Shown here piece after piece: positions 34,901-48,822 of a stretch of DNA of 64,000 nucleotides; the first letter of the stretch is position 1; every line of letters starts with the position of its first letter. The position numbers and the translations under genes were made by a program. The notes under the pieces are model-generated. The model was given only the letters and a program-made list of their open reading frames with translations, did no database searches and was not told the origin of the DNA. Source of the stretch: Pegea sp. RAD2-039 (Eukaryota; Chordata; Thaliacea; Salpida; Salpidae); contig JAQGEQ010000010.1 of the NCBI GenBank assembly GCA_034620365.1, positions 1 through 64,000 of the forward strand, given 5' to 3'.

Positions 34901-37030
34901 GATCTTAGCTTTTTGATTAAACTTGACTCTTAAAACAAAATGAATGTATACAACAGCTGCAGTTTAAATGATCAAGTAGTTTTAAATTAATCTAAACTAT
35001 TTATTAAGTATCTTAAAAGTTGAGAAAGGTAAGTAAAGCTCTTAACCAGCGATAAGAAACCATTACAATTCACTAGAGACTTTATTTCAATGTTAAATTG
35101 CAGCTGTAGAAATATTGCGAGACAAAATATTCTATTATTTGATACTCGATAATTTGATGAGAAAATCTTGGCTGTTAGTGAAAGGAAATAAAATGGTTCA
35201 AAAAGTAGAAACTTTACATTTTGTAAAGCAAATAAAAACCCTTTTTGAATTTTATATTGGTTTTCTGTTCAATTGTTTTCTTTCTTGTTCTAATGTTAAC
35301 TTTTTTCTTATTTTTTAATCCAAAACGTTTTTTTAAAATTAACAAAATGCGACCATCAAACTTAACAGGCGAAAGTGTTTCAACAAATGTAATTAAAATT
35401 AGATATTTTGTACATAATTGTTTTAAATCAGTTTATTAATAAAAAAATATATTGAAATTAGCACAACTGATTTTCAAAAAATCGAAACAGGGCCATTATC
35501 AACAATGTTTTAAAAATATATTTAAATAATACTTTATGAGAAACCGATTCAAAAAACTTTATTAAAACGATAGATAGACTTTCTGGTATGAAAAAAGGTT
35601 AAATTTATTTTCATTATTTATCTGTTATTAAGAAATACTTGTTACTACTTGAGAAAGTTCTAAGTACTATTGTCATGATTACCTCATTTCTGTACATAAA
35701 TTATTCCTAATAAATTTCTATAGTAGTTATTGAATTTCTGTTTCCAATGCACAAATAAAGTATCAAAAATTGAAGACTTTTCATAAAACAATTTGACTAT
35801 TGTGCAAGATTTATCCAAATTATAATAAACCTTTTCAAAAAATTACATTGATGGCTGATGTTTAATGATTCACAATTCTGATAAAGTATAGTTTGTTACA
35901 TATAATAAGGTGCTTCAAAACAATTCATTCTATTGTTTATCATTTGTATAAAAAACTGTTTGTAAAGTCGACTTTTGTAGATTTTTAACAAGCTTGTCAA
36001 ATTTAAAATAAAATCGAAATATTTCTAATTTAAGTGTTTACTAATAAACTACCTTTGATGTCATGCATATCTTATATTTACGAAGTTAAACAAATAAAAC
36101 AATAAATAGATTGTTAAGTAGCTTCCATAGCTGGTTGACAGAACATTTTAAGCTAAAAATTGAATTATTGCATTAAAATAAATCTTCAAACAAACTTTTG
36201 TTTTGCGAAAAGTTTTATATTGAGATTTCTATATCTTAATCATGAATTAGAGTTTTTCATGTAATTATCAATCATAACTTGAGAGTTGGATTTGTATTGA
36301 ATAAAACAATTTTCCAATGAAGAGATAAGTATAAACAAATAGAATGTATCTATTAAGTCCTGCAGCAAATTATCATTTTTGCAAAGTATGCTGCAGACAT
36401 ATCTATGTAGATTTTTATCTAGACTATTTCTGAAAATTTTAAAAGTTTAAAGAAGAAAAACTAAACCATATAATTCATCTTGAACTAAAAAGATAAAATT
36501 ACCTTATATGACTGAAATAATTGATTAAAACTATTTTAACAGGTGGTATTAAGAAAGAATAATGGATATCATCAAACTCACTTAGATTTTTCGATTGGTT
36601 CCCCAATTGAAACCTCAAACACATATAAAGGCATAATTGGTCAGTTCTTAAATGCTAAAGTTCAAATTTCTCCGGAGTCAAATGGAGAAAAAGCCAGTTT
36701 GAACCTCAAGTAATAATTTTAGGATATTTCTATTGAACTGCTAACTTACAAATTATTAAACTTCTAGTTTAAAAATTAAAATGAAAACTTTAACAGTTTC
36801 TTTATTTACACAGTTACATAAGTTACAAAAAACAATAACAAATTTTATGTTTGTAATTTAGTGGCAAGCAAGGAATGGTAAAAAAACATTCATCAAGAAA
36901 CCCAGCATCCATACACCATAGAGTTCCTTGCTGGTTATCGACTAGGGCAACCGAAGAATTGTTTTCACAAGATGAAAGTTTTTATCTCGTTGAAGGGTTA
37001 CTAAAACGCCCTAATTACAAGACCTCCTAA
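22451..37030 (+). CDS. Copy B: VWA7-like / ITIH-like fusion protein with degenerate second vWA, 28 exons
   Basis: Joined exons encode about 1583 aa in one frame, ending in TAA at 37028-37030, with the same 28-exon plan and the same phases as copy A. The signal peptide is MIFKTPAFCFCYLLVFFNLVST. vWA domain 1 keeps DDTGS and GGGDAPEM. The VIT domain, the FFAHFFSAP lead-in and the C-terminal GDPHFVIP motif are present. vWA domain 2 has lost every metal-site motif (NICTS for DxSxS, no GGTN, GSGR for TDGK) yet stays open, so this is a functional change and not decay of the gene. The acidic run of copy A before GDPH is replaced by a shorter Asn/Pro-rich segment. It is the most divergent copy. Secretion is expected; binding partners are unknown. 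Confidence 0.87.
23047..25813 (+). other. Copy B exons 2-6: vWA domain 1 (VWA7/hemicentin type)
   Basis: Exons 23047-23179, 24166-24296, 24360-24492, 25293-25448 and 25708-25813. [36 protein letters not shown] and YVITD are all present, so this metal site should be intact in copy B. Confidence 0.87.
23837..23901. repeat. 18-bp perfect inverted repeat in copy B intron 2
   Basis: The arm at 23837-23854 is the exact reverse complement of 23884-23901, with a 29-bp AT-rich loop. It could fold as a hairpin in DNA or pre-mRNA. No target-site duplication or terminal motif is visible that would mark it as a transposon end. Confidence 0.75.
26010..28042 (+). other. Copy B exons 7-12: beta-sandwich linker region
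   Basis: Exons 26010-26139, 26239-26419, 26473-26731, 27296-27435, 27527-27686 and 27931-28042. The Cys pair KCGDIQ ... DCQVKV and the block [17 protein letters not shown] match copy A. The same CARDB-like pattern, ending in a TKITITAKG strand and a GAFQYFVNN strand, leads into the VIT domain. Confidence 0.6.
26862..26987. repeat. 14-bp minisatellite, nine units, in copy B intron 9
   Basis: Unit CAAGAACATAACAA, nine head-to-tail copies with single-base variants (AG for AA at the unit end, one ATAGCAA, a terminal GA), followed by a degenerate tenth start. It lies inside the intron between exons 9 and 10. The open frame on the minus strand rich in CSCCYVLVV is only a translation of this repeat. 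Confidence 0.92.
28091..28756 (+). other. Copy B exons 13-15: VIT domain
   Basis: Exons 28091-28271, 28380-28511 and 28566-28756. RFAETVITSKVRN, FRVVLPPDSFIANFTMKL (sequon NFT), VIFQLTYHQVL and YVLAVSPDQPVNNLQINVDI are VIT-like. Several positions conserved in A and C (KIYEK, GHVAVRD, YKTSLLV) are altered here. The intron between exons 14 and 15 is 54 bp. Confidence 0.82.
29207..31156 (+). other. Copy B exons 16-21: ITIH-type vWA domain 2, metal site lost
   Basis: Exons 29207-29347, 29397-29547, 29748-29931, 30471-30561, 30734-30920 and 30968-31156. The lead-in FFAHFFSAPSFANPPKMVVYVI is conserved, but DxSxS reads NICTS (29464-29478), the GGTN loop reads PATSDDSF, and TDGK reads GSGR. All three parts of the metal-binding site are gone while exon lengths, phases and fold pattern persist. 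Confidence 0.87.
31924..37030 (+). other. Copy B exons 22-28: ITIH C-terminal domain with GDPH motif
   Basis: Exons 31924-32010, 32314-32441, 33306-33561, 33900-34046, 34291-34458, 36543-36709 and 36862-37030. [23 protein letters not shown] (33490-33501, Asp1345-Pro1346), LCFNWN, THLDFSI and GIIGQF mark the ITIH C-terminal domain. Exon 23 is placed at the in-frame AG before ATAAAAGAA; a nearer AG at 32320 would break frame. Exon 26-27 intron is 2084 bp. Confidence 0.84.
34459..36542 (+). other. Large intron 26 of copy B
   Basis: 2084 bp between a GTAGG donor and a TTTTAACAG acceptor; the longest intron of copies A and B. I see no exon-like sequence, repeat array or gene inside. Confidence 0.6.
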
Positions 37031-40000
37031 AATTGAAATAATCTGTTTATAAATTTTGTGTAATTTTCATAGCTTTACTGAATTATTTTTTACAGTTTAC
37101 TCATAAACGAAATTTTGAAACTATCGAATTAAATGAAATCAAAATGTTTACACAAAATTGTAATGGCTGCAGATAAATAAGATTTCGTCAAAGTATTTCG
37201 TTATTTGTTAGATTCTTTCCAATTTATATGGCCATTTATCTAGTCACCAGCAGAATGTTTGCTTTTAAATTCCTTTTATTGATAAAATTATGACAAAACA
37301 TCACCTAAATATTTACATTATATATTTTTTAAAATTAAGATTGTTTACTGTGAAGCAAATTTTAACAAATAACCTTTCATTGTTTGAATTAACTGTAAAT
37401 AAAAATTTAATCAAGCATTATTGTTATCATTTATGTATAAGTAATTTTTTATAAGAGATAATTTTTGAGGAAATCGCTTCATTGAGCTTTTTATCGCATC
37501 CCACACATCTTTTATTTTCATAACCTAATTCAAACAAAAACTTTTTTGTTTTAAGTAAGTTTGTACAGTACAAAATGTTTATCGAGTTCTAAGAATGGTT
37601 GTTTATACAGACAAATTTATTTCTTTATTATTTCTGCTCTACTAACCTTTAATTTTTTATTAGCATACTTTCACTTCAATTTTAGTCTACAAATCTGATA
37701 TTTTTTCATTTAATAAAACATAATTTTAGCTTTTCAATAACTTTATAGAGTTGTAACAAACTAAAAAATGTCAATGTAAAAATAATTTCCTAAAATTTTT
37801 AGTAATTTTTTTACATAAGAAGTATAAATTACATCAACCTAAAACCTATCTAGACTGATCACTTTACTTACAAATTAAACTATTTTTTGAGTAAACCTAA
37901 ACCTGTTTTTAACTTGGTTATATTTTTATTTTTTAACAAAAAAATAATACAGGTAGTAAATATATATCAGTTTTAAGTTAGTTTTTATACAGCTTTTAGT
38001 TTATGGAATACTTTCTGCAGACCAATTTTAATGGATAAACTTATATTAGTGCAATTTTGATGTTACAAAACAAAGTCCTGTTAACATCTTTGAAAGATAC
38101 TTAAACATCTTTTCAGAAAAAATATTTTAAAAAAATATCTCACAAATATCGTTGCAGCAATTTAGATGAGTTTTTGATTGTTCAATTAATCGTGGAATAA
38201 AATTAAATCAACTTGGAAGAAAGCTAACTAGGTGTTGATATCACGACAGCAAAATAAACGAATCTTTTCAATTCAGTAACAGGTAAACAAAAGTCAACGA
38301 TTTTGTTAAACTTCTTTTGTTTGAAAATATACTTCTAAATCAGATTATTTGGTAAAATTCGAAAAGAAAAAGCCTTAGTGAAAGCAAAAAAACCTTTTTA
38401 TTCCCAAAATATTCGTCTATAGTAATAGTTTTTAAACAATCCTAGACAACAGTTAGTAGCCATGCCAACAGCACTAGGTGAATGTTTGAATAACAAAGTA
38501 TTTCAAACAACTTTTTTATCATTTATTTGATGGAATGCAACTGCTCAATAGTAATCTTAAGGTCGCTTTCTGTTCCACATCACTGATTTCATTTCACTAC
38601 CTATTTCATGACGTCATTATCGAGACACTGGTGTCCGGAGGTCTCGTTGGCATAGAGACGGATTTTAGATAGAGGGAGAAATTAACAAAAACAACAGCAT
38701 AAGGTTTACTTAGAGGCTTCAATTACTTGTTAATGAAAATTCATTAGTTGTATAACTTTAGAGTCTTTTTCATTTCGGAGTTAAATACTCAATGAATATC
38801 CAGCTCATTTATTCAGATCCTGATGTTCCTAAGACCCAATCTCTGTGCCAACTTTTACAATCTTTTTTGGATTAGTAAATTTTTTAAATGTCTTATAATC
38901 ATCTGATCTTCAAATTACAAAACTTAGAGCTTAAGCTAATCAATTGATGCAAAAAAATAAATCCTCTGCTAAAAACAACATTGAATATTCAAACAAATTT
39001 GTCTTTGATCCATTTGTAAACTTGCTACTAGTAACTACATTTTTGAATCTTACAGCTCATCTTTATATCTTTGCAACATGATTTGTGGTACCTTGAAACG
39101 AACTATCAGAATTATGAGAACAAAGAATAGGTTTAAACAACTCACAAATAAAATTGATCGATTAATAATTATAAGTAAGTAATATATGAAACGACTTTGT
39201 CGAAACTGAGTTATTTTGAAAATACTTCAACTCAGAATTAACCGATTTACTCGAAGTATTTAAAAGTGGTATCTAAACAGATTGTAATTTTTGAAATCAT
39301 ACTTTGGAAAATTAAGTTAAATTTTTAAGAGCAAATTTTAATAAAGCATGACGAAGAAACTTTTGTATCAAACTGATTTCATTAAAATATGCTGGGATAT
39401 GCAGGGTGGTGAAAACTCATTAATGAAGAATCCTACAAGGCTATGAAATATTTCCAGTTGTAGTGAGTAAAATTATTTTAAAAAAGTCAAGAACGTTTCT
39501 GATGTTTAATATAAATGAAAAAAGTGTTTGTACTTGATTGAATATTTTAAAATCAAGAAATTAATGATACAAAATACCACATTTTTCTTGAAATCTTAAA
39601 CGAATATGTTATTGCAGCAAAACCCAAAATTGTCAGAAAGCGATTTTTTCTTTAAAGTCTCTTATAGCTTATTTTTAAACTTTTAACACTGTTTAACGTT
39701 TGTTTGATCTTTTAATAATTATTGTTTACTTTCAGTTACGTTCACTTATGGCACGCTTAATACTTTAGTTACAAAACACACATCAGTATTATTTGACAAA
39801 TACTCCGATTAACAGTCTGCTAGTAAACAGATAGTTAAATTCGAACACCACAAAAATCTTTTCAAACGATATTTTTCATTAAAAAACATTTATGATTAAT
39901 CATTACGAATATTCTAACTTAGAGCTGAATTTAAAATATTCTTAACTAACAAAAACTTACTTGTAGTCATCATAATCGTAATGAGCTTACAAATAAATTA

Positions 40001-43000
40001 AATAAGCTTGAAAATTTTCAATAAAAAAATTAATCTTTTAAGACTGCTTTCTGTCAAACACAATACTTTACTGTTGATAATTTTATCAGATAAATTTGTA
40101 AGCATGCAAATAACTTTGCAGTGAAGTAAAAGTGAAGATCACAATTTATTCGTGATAACGCGTTAGGGTGCTAAAAACTAGACTTGTAAAATAATGCACT
40201 CCAACATTTGATTTATTTAAACCGTAAACTACGTTAACTAAAACTGATGATGAATGATACTTCAAAATACTTAATTAAAGTTAGTCCTTAAGAAATAGTA
40301 TTTTAATTAACTCTATAGAGCTTATGATACTGGCACCGTTTGATTTTATAATAAAATTTTACTTTTTTTACCCTTCTAATGCAAAACCTTAAAATATAGT
40401 TTTTGAAATATTATGCTCATATTTAAGATATTTCTTATAATAATTATTTCTTAAGATAATTAACATTTTTTATATGTCAGTAATGCTTATTACTTTACGT
40501 TAATGTTCAGTTTTCGAAATACAATGCTGACAATTTTTTGTGTCCTATTGCAATATATTTAATGATGTTCTTTTATAAGCTTGCCTTTCCGGCTTAAACT
40601 GCATTTGATCTACTTTTGTCTTTACAATTTTTTACTTCAATTCCAAACTATGCTACTTAAAGATTTTTTTCTTCAAAATATTGAAAATAACACTAAGCTT
40701 GCTTAGACAGAGTAGTAAACGTAGTAATTTACATGAAAAATGTTGCACAATTTACTTAAAGTTGTTTTGAAACCTTTTTTTCGATTATGAATTATTTGTA
40801 GCTTATAAGCTTTGTTCAAACACCATAATTTCTATTTGTAAATATTTGCAAAGTTAATCTGAAAACTTTCTCTAATGTGCATCGTACTTTGATGACAACA
40901 GTAACCGAAATATAAAACGAACGTAACACAAAATAGAAAAAAATATCTTCTAGGCAGTAAACAACACAGATTGAACTAAAACTTTCAAATGAACTTAAAA
41001 CTTGAAAGTTTAGCATCAAAAGCCGTATAACTTTTAAAGACTTGATAAATATTTATTATCTTCGATTAATAAGATTAGAAGTAACTTTTTTCTCTAAATA
41101 TAAAAATTTTATCTTTAATTTAATTTAAAAAAGTTAAAAGAATTGTTATATTAGTGCTGTTGTAAGAAACTTTGTTTTTGAAAATTAGCTTTAAAGTATC
41201 TAAATGTTAAAAACTTTTAATTAATAAAAATATTAATTTTATTAAAGTTAAATCAAATCAAAAGTATTTTAAAAAGATAAATATTTAAGTAAGAGATTAG
41301 AATCTTATATTATAATTTTTAGCTTCTTCAAACCTCAACAAGACTCCAGCTTAAAAAGAAATAACAAGCAAACAATTTTAATGATATTACAGCTGTCAAC
41401 TCTGTACTTTGGCAATTTAAGCACTACCTAATCATCAACACAAATAGAACTAATTACTAAACTCTTTTTTCAGCACTTGCTTACAAACTATCAGAGCTTA
41501 ATAATTATTACAGTTTGATTTATAAATCAACATGACTGGCAATCACAATCACAAACCAACATTTCAGAGTTTAGCATTAACTTGGCATTTTTTTAGTTTT
41601 TGTTGATTTTGAATATCGTTTATGTAAGAAAATAAAGGAAAATCGTTTTACTATTTTCATCTTGATCAACTGTTTTTGTGTCTTCAATCGTGTTCATTAA
41701 TTAATTCTAATTTTAGTCAAATTTCAGATTTATTAAACTAATGATGTATAATTCATACTGAAAATTTATGATATATTCATAAAGCATACTGTTTGAAAAA
41801 CATAACTATGTCTCTAAAATTAGCTATTGTTGTATTTTGTTAACCACAAATTTATTATGATCACATATTTCGTATCATATAGGTAAATAGAAGCTTCAAA
41901 AATGCAGAAACTTGTAAGATACATCGATTTTTGAGTTTAAATTGAACTTCAGTTTGCTTTGATTACTTAAAAGTTTTCATTTGATTAATGGTAGCTTCCT
42001 CACATTAGTCATTTGCTAATTATATTATGGAATCATAAATAGATTGAAGTTTAATTTTTTAAATAGCATGAATTGTTGAACTTGCAAATGCTGCAAAGTC
42101 TCAGCTGAATTAAACCCGGCGGATTGGCCAATAGCATATCGATAAATCAAAAATTTTAATTCTTAAAGTTTCTGGTTTCTAACTTTAAAAGAAAGATTAA
42201 AGAGAGATTGGAAAAATCTTAGCCGACTAGAAACATTCTTAAAGTATTTTCTTATAATTTATTAATAGTTTAAGGCTTGTGATTGAAAATGTGGATTCCG
42301 ATTGAAATGTTTATACTCTCACTAACCTCAGCTTTCATTACTTTAAAATAAGATCATTTTTAATAGAAGCCCATTAACTCTAAGCCAATCTTTAGAGTTA
42401 AATTGTGAAGTACTCAAAAATTTATATCAAAAACCCAAAATATTTATTTTTGGATTAAAAATTATACTTTATCAATATAAGCTAAAATTATTAAGTGTTG
42501 TTATTTTTTTAAAGATTATTCTAATGATTTAAAATACTATTTGTTTAAATTGTTCAAATACATACTACAAAAAACAGATATTGGTCAGCAAATGTGAGCT
42601 TTCATTTATTTTTAAAGTAATTTTCAAGTATTTTTTTACATATTGCTTACGATACTGTTGCAGAGAGAGATCTGAATCTATTTTGCTGATAACTTTTTTT
42701 ATTTTTTCTGTTTCTATGTTCTTTTAGCATAAAACTTTGTTTAAGTTAAGCAATCTTTCTAGGTCTGGAATATTTTTTCCAACGTAGAAATCTCTAAATG
42801 TTTTTAAAAACTTTATCTTATTTGTTGATTTTTTGGAACTAGCTTTATTTATCTGATAATAATTAGCTACATATGTATACACATCAACCTTTAGAAGTTT
42901 TGCGAGTTAAGTTTTAGATTAAAATGTGGATAGAAAAAGTAACATATATTGATCAGCACTATTATATTTATACAAGTTAAACAATCATTTATACTAAAAT

Positions 43001-46000
43001 TTTATGAACTTTTCTTATATATATCTTGTAAGAATAACCGACATAAACTTAAAAATTTCCTTTTACAGGCTTTTTGATAAGTTTATGAAGGCCTAAATAA
43101 ATTGGTTAAATTTTCTAACAGTCTACTTAAAAATGCAGAAAATAAAACTTGTTTTTTTATGGATTTTTTACTTTATTTTTCAAGATTTTTGTGGCACAAT
43201 ATATTCATACAAATAATAAATAACACAAATACTTACTATCTCAAGATTCTTATTTGATACTTCTAGCTACAACATTACTTGTTTCTTGCTAATGCGATTT
43301 GAAATCAATATCAGGAAGCCTTAATCTGTTAATATTTAAACATCAAATATTTAAAATAATAAAAAAGATAAAATTTAGAAGCCTATAATATATAAATGAG
43401 ATAATATCAAGTATTGTACAGAAAATCGACTGATATAAGACAGTATAATCCATCAAATATTTTTGCAAGTAACATTAAAAAATATATAAATTTCTATCGA
43501 TATATTTTATGCATTTGATACGAAATTAATTGTCACGTGTTCACTGAACTTCAAATACAAGATTTATTAACTGATAGGTATTTGGTTTATCTCTTTTTTC
43601 TAATACTAACTGTCTAATCTTGTTATAATGTTTACCAATTCATTGAAACTTTAATTTGTTCTTACAAAAGTCTATAAATATAATTACTTTAAGTTCAAGA
43701 CCTTTAAGAAATTAGGAACATAAAAATCTCAAGCTTTTCAGACATTTTTTTCACATACGAAACTTTTTAAAGAAAAATAGTTGATCAGAAAGAGTTTGCT
43801 GCATCTGAAATAAGTGGGTTGTTGGACAAATTTTAAAATATGGGAATCTGTGGCAGCTAATATCACTGATTTACTCTACATTGTTTCCAAAAACTCAATA
43901 GTTCAAGTTGCTGGTTGAACCAGCTTTGAATTAAAATTCCACAGATTTGAAATGCAACTTTGTAGAAGCGTTTGGCAGTTTAATAAAATCACAAAAAACT
44001 AAGAGTTAGGCAATATTCCTTACTAATAACAACTTGTTGTCACTGAGCAAAAGAAATTAGCGTAAATGTGCAAGATAAACATGTATCTTATAAACCAAAT
44101 AAATCATTAATTTGTTATATCGTTATGAAAGTTTTAAAAGTTTAATTGTGGTACAGCTTGTAGAAATCTTATTATTCTAAAAGAATGATAATTTTCTATA
44201 TTTTTGTAAATACTACAAAAGCAACATTCATTGAAAAGCTACGATTGTTCTTACAGAACAATTGCCATAAAGGAAATGAATATATAACGGTAGTTACAGA
44301 GCCTAAATTATCTTGCAAAGTTTGTTGTAATCTCTAGATGTCAATCACTATCAAGTGATCAGCGATCATCAACAAATCAAACATTACAACAGATGAATTA
44401 CTAGCAAGAAGATACTAATTATAAATTTTTGGTTTCAAATTACATCAAGTTCGCTTTAATAAATCTTTGTAAACAAATAAACGAATAAACAGATAAACTG
44501 ATTATGTTCACGTAGTTGACAGTAATATTGATATTTTAGTCATATTTGTGCTTTTTTACAAGTGATTTGTACGACTGATGGTGTAATTAAGTACAATAAA
44601 CTTAATTAAACTGCAAAAGCTAAAAGACTAGCCAACCATAATGTTAGTACTTAAAATATCAAAGGAAATAAAATGAAATATTCTGCTAGTTTTTAACACT
44701 AGCATTAAAACAACTTAAAGCACGTTAAAAAATAAAAAAAGAATTTTATTTATGAAAATATTTAGCAAATCAGTCATCTTTATGTTTATGAAACTTCAAG
44801 AAAAATTTTTTTAAGATGACTTGCATCTTAACAGCTCGTTAAGCTGTTTCTAAGCCAATAAACCCTCAAAAATGTTTTTGATGATTCGTTTTTCAACCGA
44901 TTTGTTTGCAACATAAAAATATTGCCAGTGCTAAATATGTTTAAAACTTAAATACTCTTTATTTAACTTAAAAGAACTAATTTATGCTCTAAAAAACTGA
45001 CAACTTATGAACCAATTTTAAGGAGTATACGAACCTTTCATCTGCACAAGTTGGTCTTGTATGAGTGTGTCTAAACCAAAAAAAGACCAGCTTATTTTGA
45101 CCACTTAAAATTTTGATTTATTACCTTTGTTGAAATTTTCACTGAGGAGAAAGTATTTTTCTTGATTAAAAAACGATTTTACTTTTATCAAAACTTTTCA
45201 GAATAACCTAAAAATAAAGTATTTTGAGAGATTGATTATTTCTCATAGTTGTTAATGATATATCCTAGCAGTGAGCTTACATCTTTATCGCAAAATAAAG
45301 TTCATTGAAATCAAGTTTTCATTTAACTTATAGTGCTTCAATGCATCGTATTTATTTTAAATAAAATTTTTAATCTTTCTTCAAAATTCAATTAGCAAAA
45401 AATATTTGATAAAAAGCTTGTTAAGAGCAGTTTTTGAATATAAATCTTTCATTCGGTGACATGAATAACTTAACTCACTATTCTAATTTAACAATACTCT
45501 GTGGTAAACTCAAGAAACTAATCTCAGTTTTTGTATTCTTATTTTAAAGTAGCTGATAGTATGTACTATAACTTTTATCTTACTAAATTTTTATTTTTCT
45601 TGGAAGTATTTTTTAATAAAGTTACTAGATAAGTTTTAAAGGTGTCTTTTGAAGTTAAAATTAAATTGTCCATTAGAGAATAGAAATGTTTACAAACTGT
45701 TCATGATTCCTATTCATAAAATCAATCCACAGATCTCATTACTATGAGCGTTATTTTATTCACAATTATCAAATTAAAACTTTTAATATTAGCACATTAA
45801 CTACACAACTAATTTTAACTGATTTTTAATGACCAAAATATTTTATATTTTAATTATTTTGATAAGCAATAATAATTATCCTTTAATTTAGTAATGAACT
45901 TTTCATATATTTATCAAAATTTCAATACCCAGCTTTTATGTACTTTCAGTATTTATTGTTTAAATGTAAAGTTTAACAAATTCAAAGTGAATAATTCAAT

Positions 46001-47649
46001 TTTTATAATTTTTTTCATTCTTTTAAAGTTCATGTATAAGTAACATCAACTCTAATTTACTCACGCGCTAATTATCTTGATCCTCTCATTTAAAAAGAAT
46101 TATTTTAAGTTACCAACTCGTCAAAGTAATTATTTCATCTTTCTCTTCTTTTTTTTAATTTTGTTTATTTTACGCCATAACAAAAATATTGAATACACTT
46201 TTTTATACAATTTTACATTTAATTTTAATACACGAGTCATAAATTCTTTGTAAATGAATAAGTAGAAAATACTTTTAGTTACTAAGAGGTTCTTATTTCA
46301 TAAAAAAAAATTCTTTTCAAACTAATGTAACAAGCAGATAAGCGATGATTGATATAAATTCTAAAATGTTTATGCACGCCACTGATTATATCAATCTGAC
46401 TTTTCACTTTACTGATACATTCTTATCTTTTCAACTGCTGATACCAGTTTTGCAAACATTCGATAATTTAAATATCTCTACAGCAAGTGGCTGTTTTAAA
46501 ATCTTCATCTGTATTTAAAGGTTTAATATCTATTTTAAAACTTTTAAACATATTATATTTTTTCCAATCATCTATCATTGTAAATAATTTTTACCTTTTT
46601 TATAAAGGTTTGAAGACAAAACTGTGTATGCTATTAGCTTATAACAATACAACATGTAATAATAGCTCTAGTTAATGATGAGTTAATAGTTTCAGTCTAA
46701 ATTATTACTTTGAAACAATCTAAGCCATACATCAATTATTTTGTTTTGATTATTGCAGGTGCAATTGATACAATATTACAATATTAGTCGTATAGTTTTG
46801 TTAGTATAAAGATGATTTATTATTTGATGTTAGATGGTGTGAATTGTAACTTGTTTCATCGAGAGCTTTTAGTAAAGCTTTTGTACTGCCATTAGTCGGT
46901 ACTTGGCGGCTGATACAACAAGTGAGTCACCAGTGCCCTTGATCAAACCTAACTTGTATTTTATAATTGATTGGTACATTTTCAAGTCAAGGTGCCAAAT
47001 AGACTAAACTACCAACGTTTGCTTTACAAGTAAGTCACAGTCAGTAATCTTGAGCTAAAGAGAACCCTATTAATCTTAGTCAGCTTCTTTAGGATAAGTT
47101 GTATGGAATGAACATCGAAAAGTTTTATTACTATTGAGTGAAACGTAGCTTAAGTGTTTTCAACTGATAATTAGACGTCATCAGTCTTATCTAAAAAATT
47201 TTGGTGAATACTGTAGTTTTTTTAGGGGAAATTTGGTTGGTTTCAAACTGTACAACTTTCAAACCTACTTCTTTGTATACAGTTATAAAAGCTGGTTTGT
47301 AGAAAACTATTTCTCTCAAAACTTGATTTAATTTTATACCATTCACTAATCTTCTAAAATGATTGCCTAACAGAGTTTTTTAAGTTTTTTTTTTATTAAA
47401 ATAATTATCATTTTAATCAATCTATTTGAAAGCTTTTCTCAATAGTGATCAAATTAAGCAAGTACTGTGTATCTTCCACTACCGAACACAACATATGTTA
47501 ATGAATCGAATTGATGTGCTTGATATGTTTGGTCAAAAAATGAGCTGAATGACCCAACTAACTCTTATTCATATTTTTATGTCAATAGTATGTTGAACTA
47601 AAGATTTTGACCCATTGTTAGACTACCACACATATGTATAAACTAATAC

Positions 47650-48567
47650 AAAAGAATCCAAAAGTAAAACAAAACCACTCAAGCTACCAACTTAAGCACC
47701 TCTAAACTCGAAAGGGGTCAAACTATTCATTGAGTGCTTCAACAACATGGTAAAAAGAATCCTAAAAACATAAGAGAAAGCAAATGGACTTTAAGATCGT
47801 GATGAAAATGGCACACGACTTCTGAAACTTCCCAAAAGTAATTACTTAAGAGTTGCTAGTACTTGGTATTAGTTTTTTGTACAACAGATTCAGATTAAGT
47901 CTTTAGCAACAATCAATTGCATCTTTTTGGCTCTTAATGGTTTCTCATTAGGGATCTTTAAAAGTGGAAAGCTCAGTGGTAAATCCCCCTGTTTGTGAAA
48001 CTTGAAATCAATAAAAATTTGAAACTTTTTAAAAACAATCTTAAAATTTCGATTTTTAAGAAGAAGGCTCTCAATTGAAAGACTCTTAGACAAAAGTCTT
48101 TTCGAAAACCTAAATAAAAAAATGTGTAATATATTACAAAAGGTTCCCAAAAAGTACTCACAAAGTTGAAAATACATTTCAGCATGTGATTTGCACTTGC
48201 AACCCACATGAGATTTAAAGCTGGATATTAACCATGCTAAGCAACTAATAATCACCATAGACTCGTAAAAAGTAACTTCAAATGTCGTGTATAATGAAAA
48301 TGATAAAGTCCTAAAATCTAAAAGGTCTATATTTGAAAATAATCAGAGTGTAAAATACTTAGATTGAAGAGTAACGCAGTAAGGATAATTTGGGTTGCCA
48401 CTAAGCCACCAATCAACATCAAGTAGCAAACAACAGTTGAAATTTGCCACTCCTACATGACATACGGAGAAGCCTTCACAGTAATTTAAGTTCTCATTGA
48501 GCCGTGTAAAGTTGACGAAAAAAAAAACACTAAATGTAAATTTGCGAATTCCACAAAATACTTTCAA
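47650..48567. mobile_element. Possible decayed Ty3/gypsy-like retroelement fragments
   Basis: Minus strand 48567-48343 contains CHVGVANFNCCLLLDVDWW, reminiscent of the end of a retroelement aspartic protease (V-x-x-x-CxLGxDxL). Minus strand 48258-47890 ends with HKQGDLPLSFPLLKIPNEKP and then KKMQLIVAKDLI, resembling the start of a gypsy-type reverse transcriptase (GDxxPxxxxxxxxP...I). That order (protease then RT) fits a pol region. Separately, plus strand about 47700-47810 reads VKLFIECFNNMVKRILKT, resembling an integrase VERFNRTL block but on the other strand. No long terminal repeats were found and frames are broken. This is weak similarity by eye. Confidence 0.3.
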
Positions 48568-48800
48568 AACACATCGTTTTGAGTTTCAACAACAAACAAG
48601 ATCCATAGAAAAGTATAACTATTTAAAAGTTATCTTAAAACGAGCATTGTATCTTTACACACACACAAAACCGAGAGCAAGTAGTAAAGAAGGCGAAATG
48701 ATTTCAAAGAAGAAAGTTGAAGTAGCCACATTTTGATGCTTCAACTTTCAAAGTATCAGTTGATTTTGTGAAGTTTTTTGTTTCGAAAAAATAAAATAAA

Positions 48801-48822
48801 CGGCGGTGGCGGCGGCGGCGAC
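48801..48822. repeat. Short GGC-type microsatellite
   Basis: CGG/GGC triplets with one GGT interruption, a GC-rich patch in otherwise very AT-rich spacer about 340 bp upstream of copy C. Confidence 0.8.

Noticed and set aside
47890..48258. 122-codon minus-strand frame as a gene
   Set aside because: No signal, domain, promoter or splice context; better treated as part of a possible retroelement relic.
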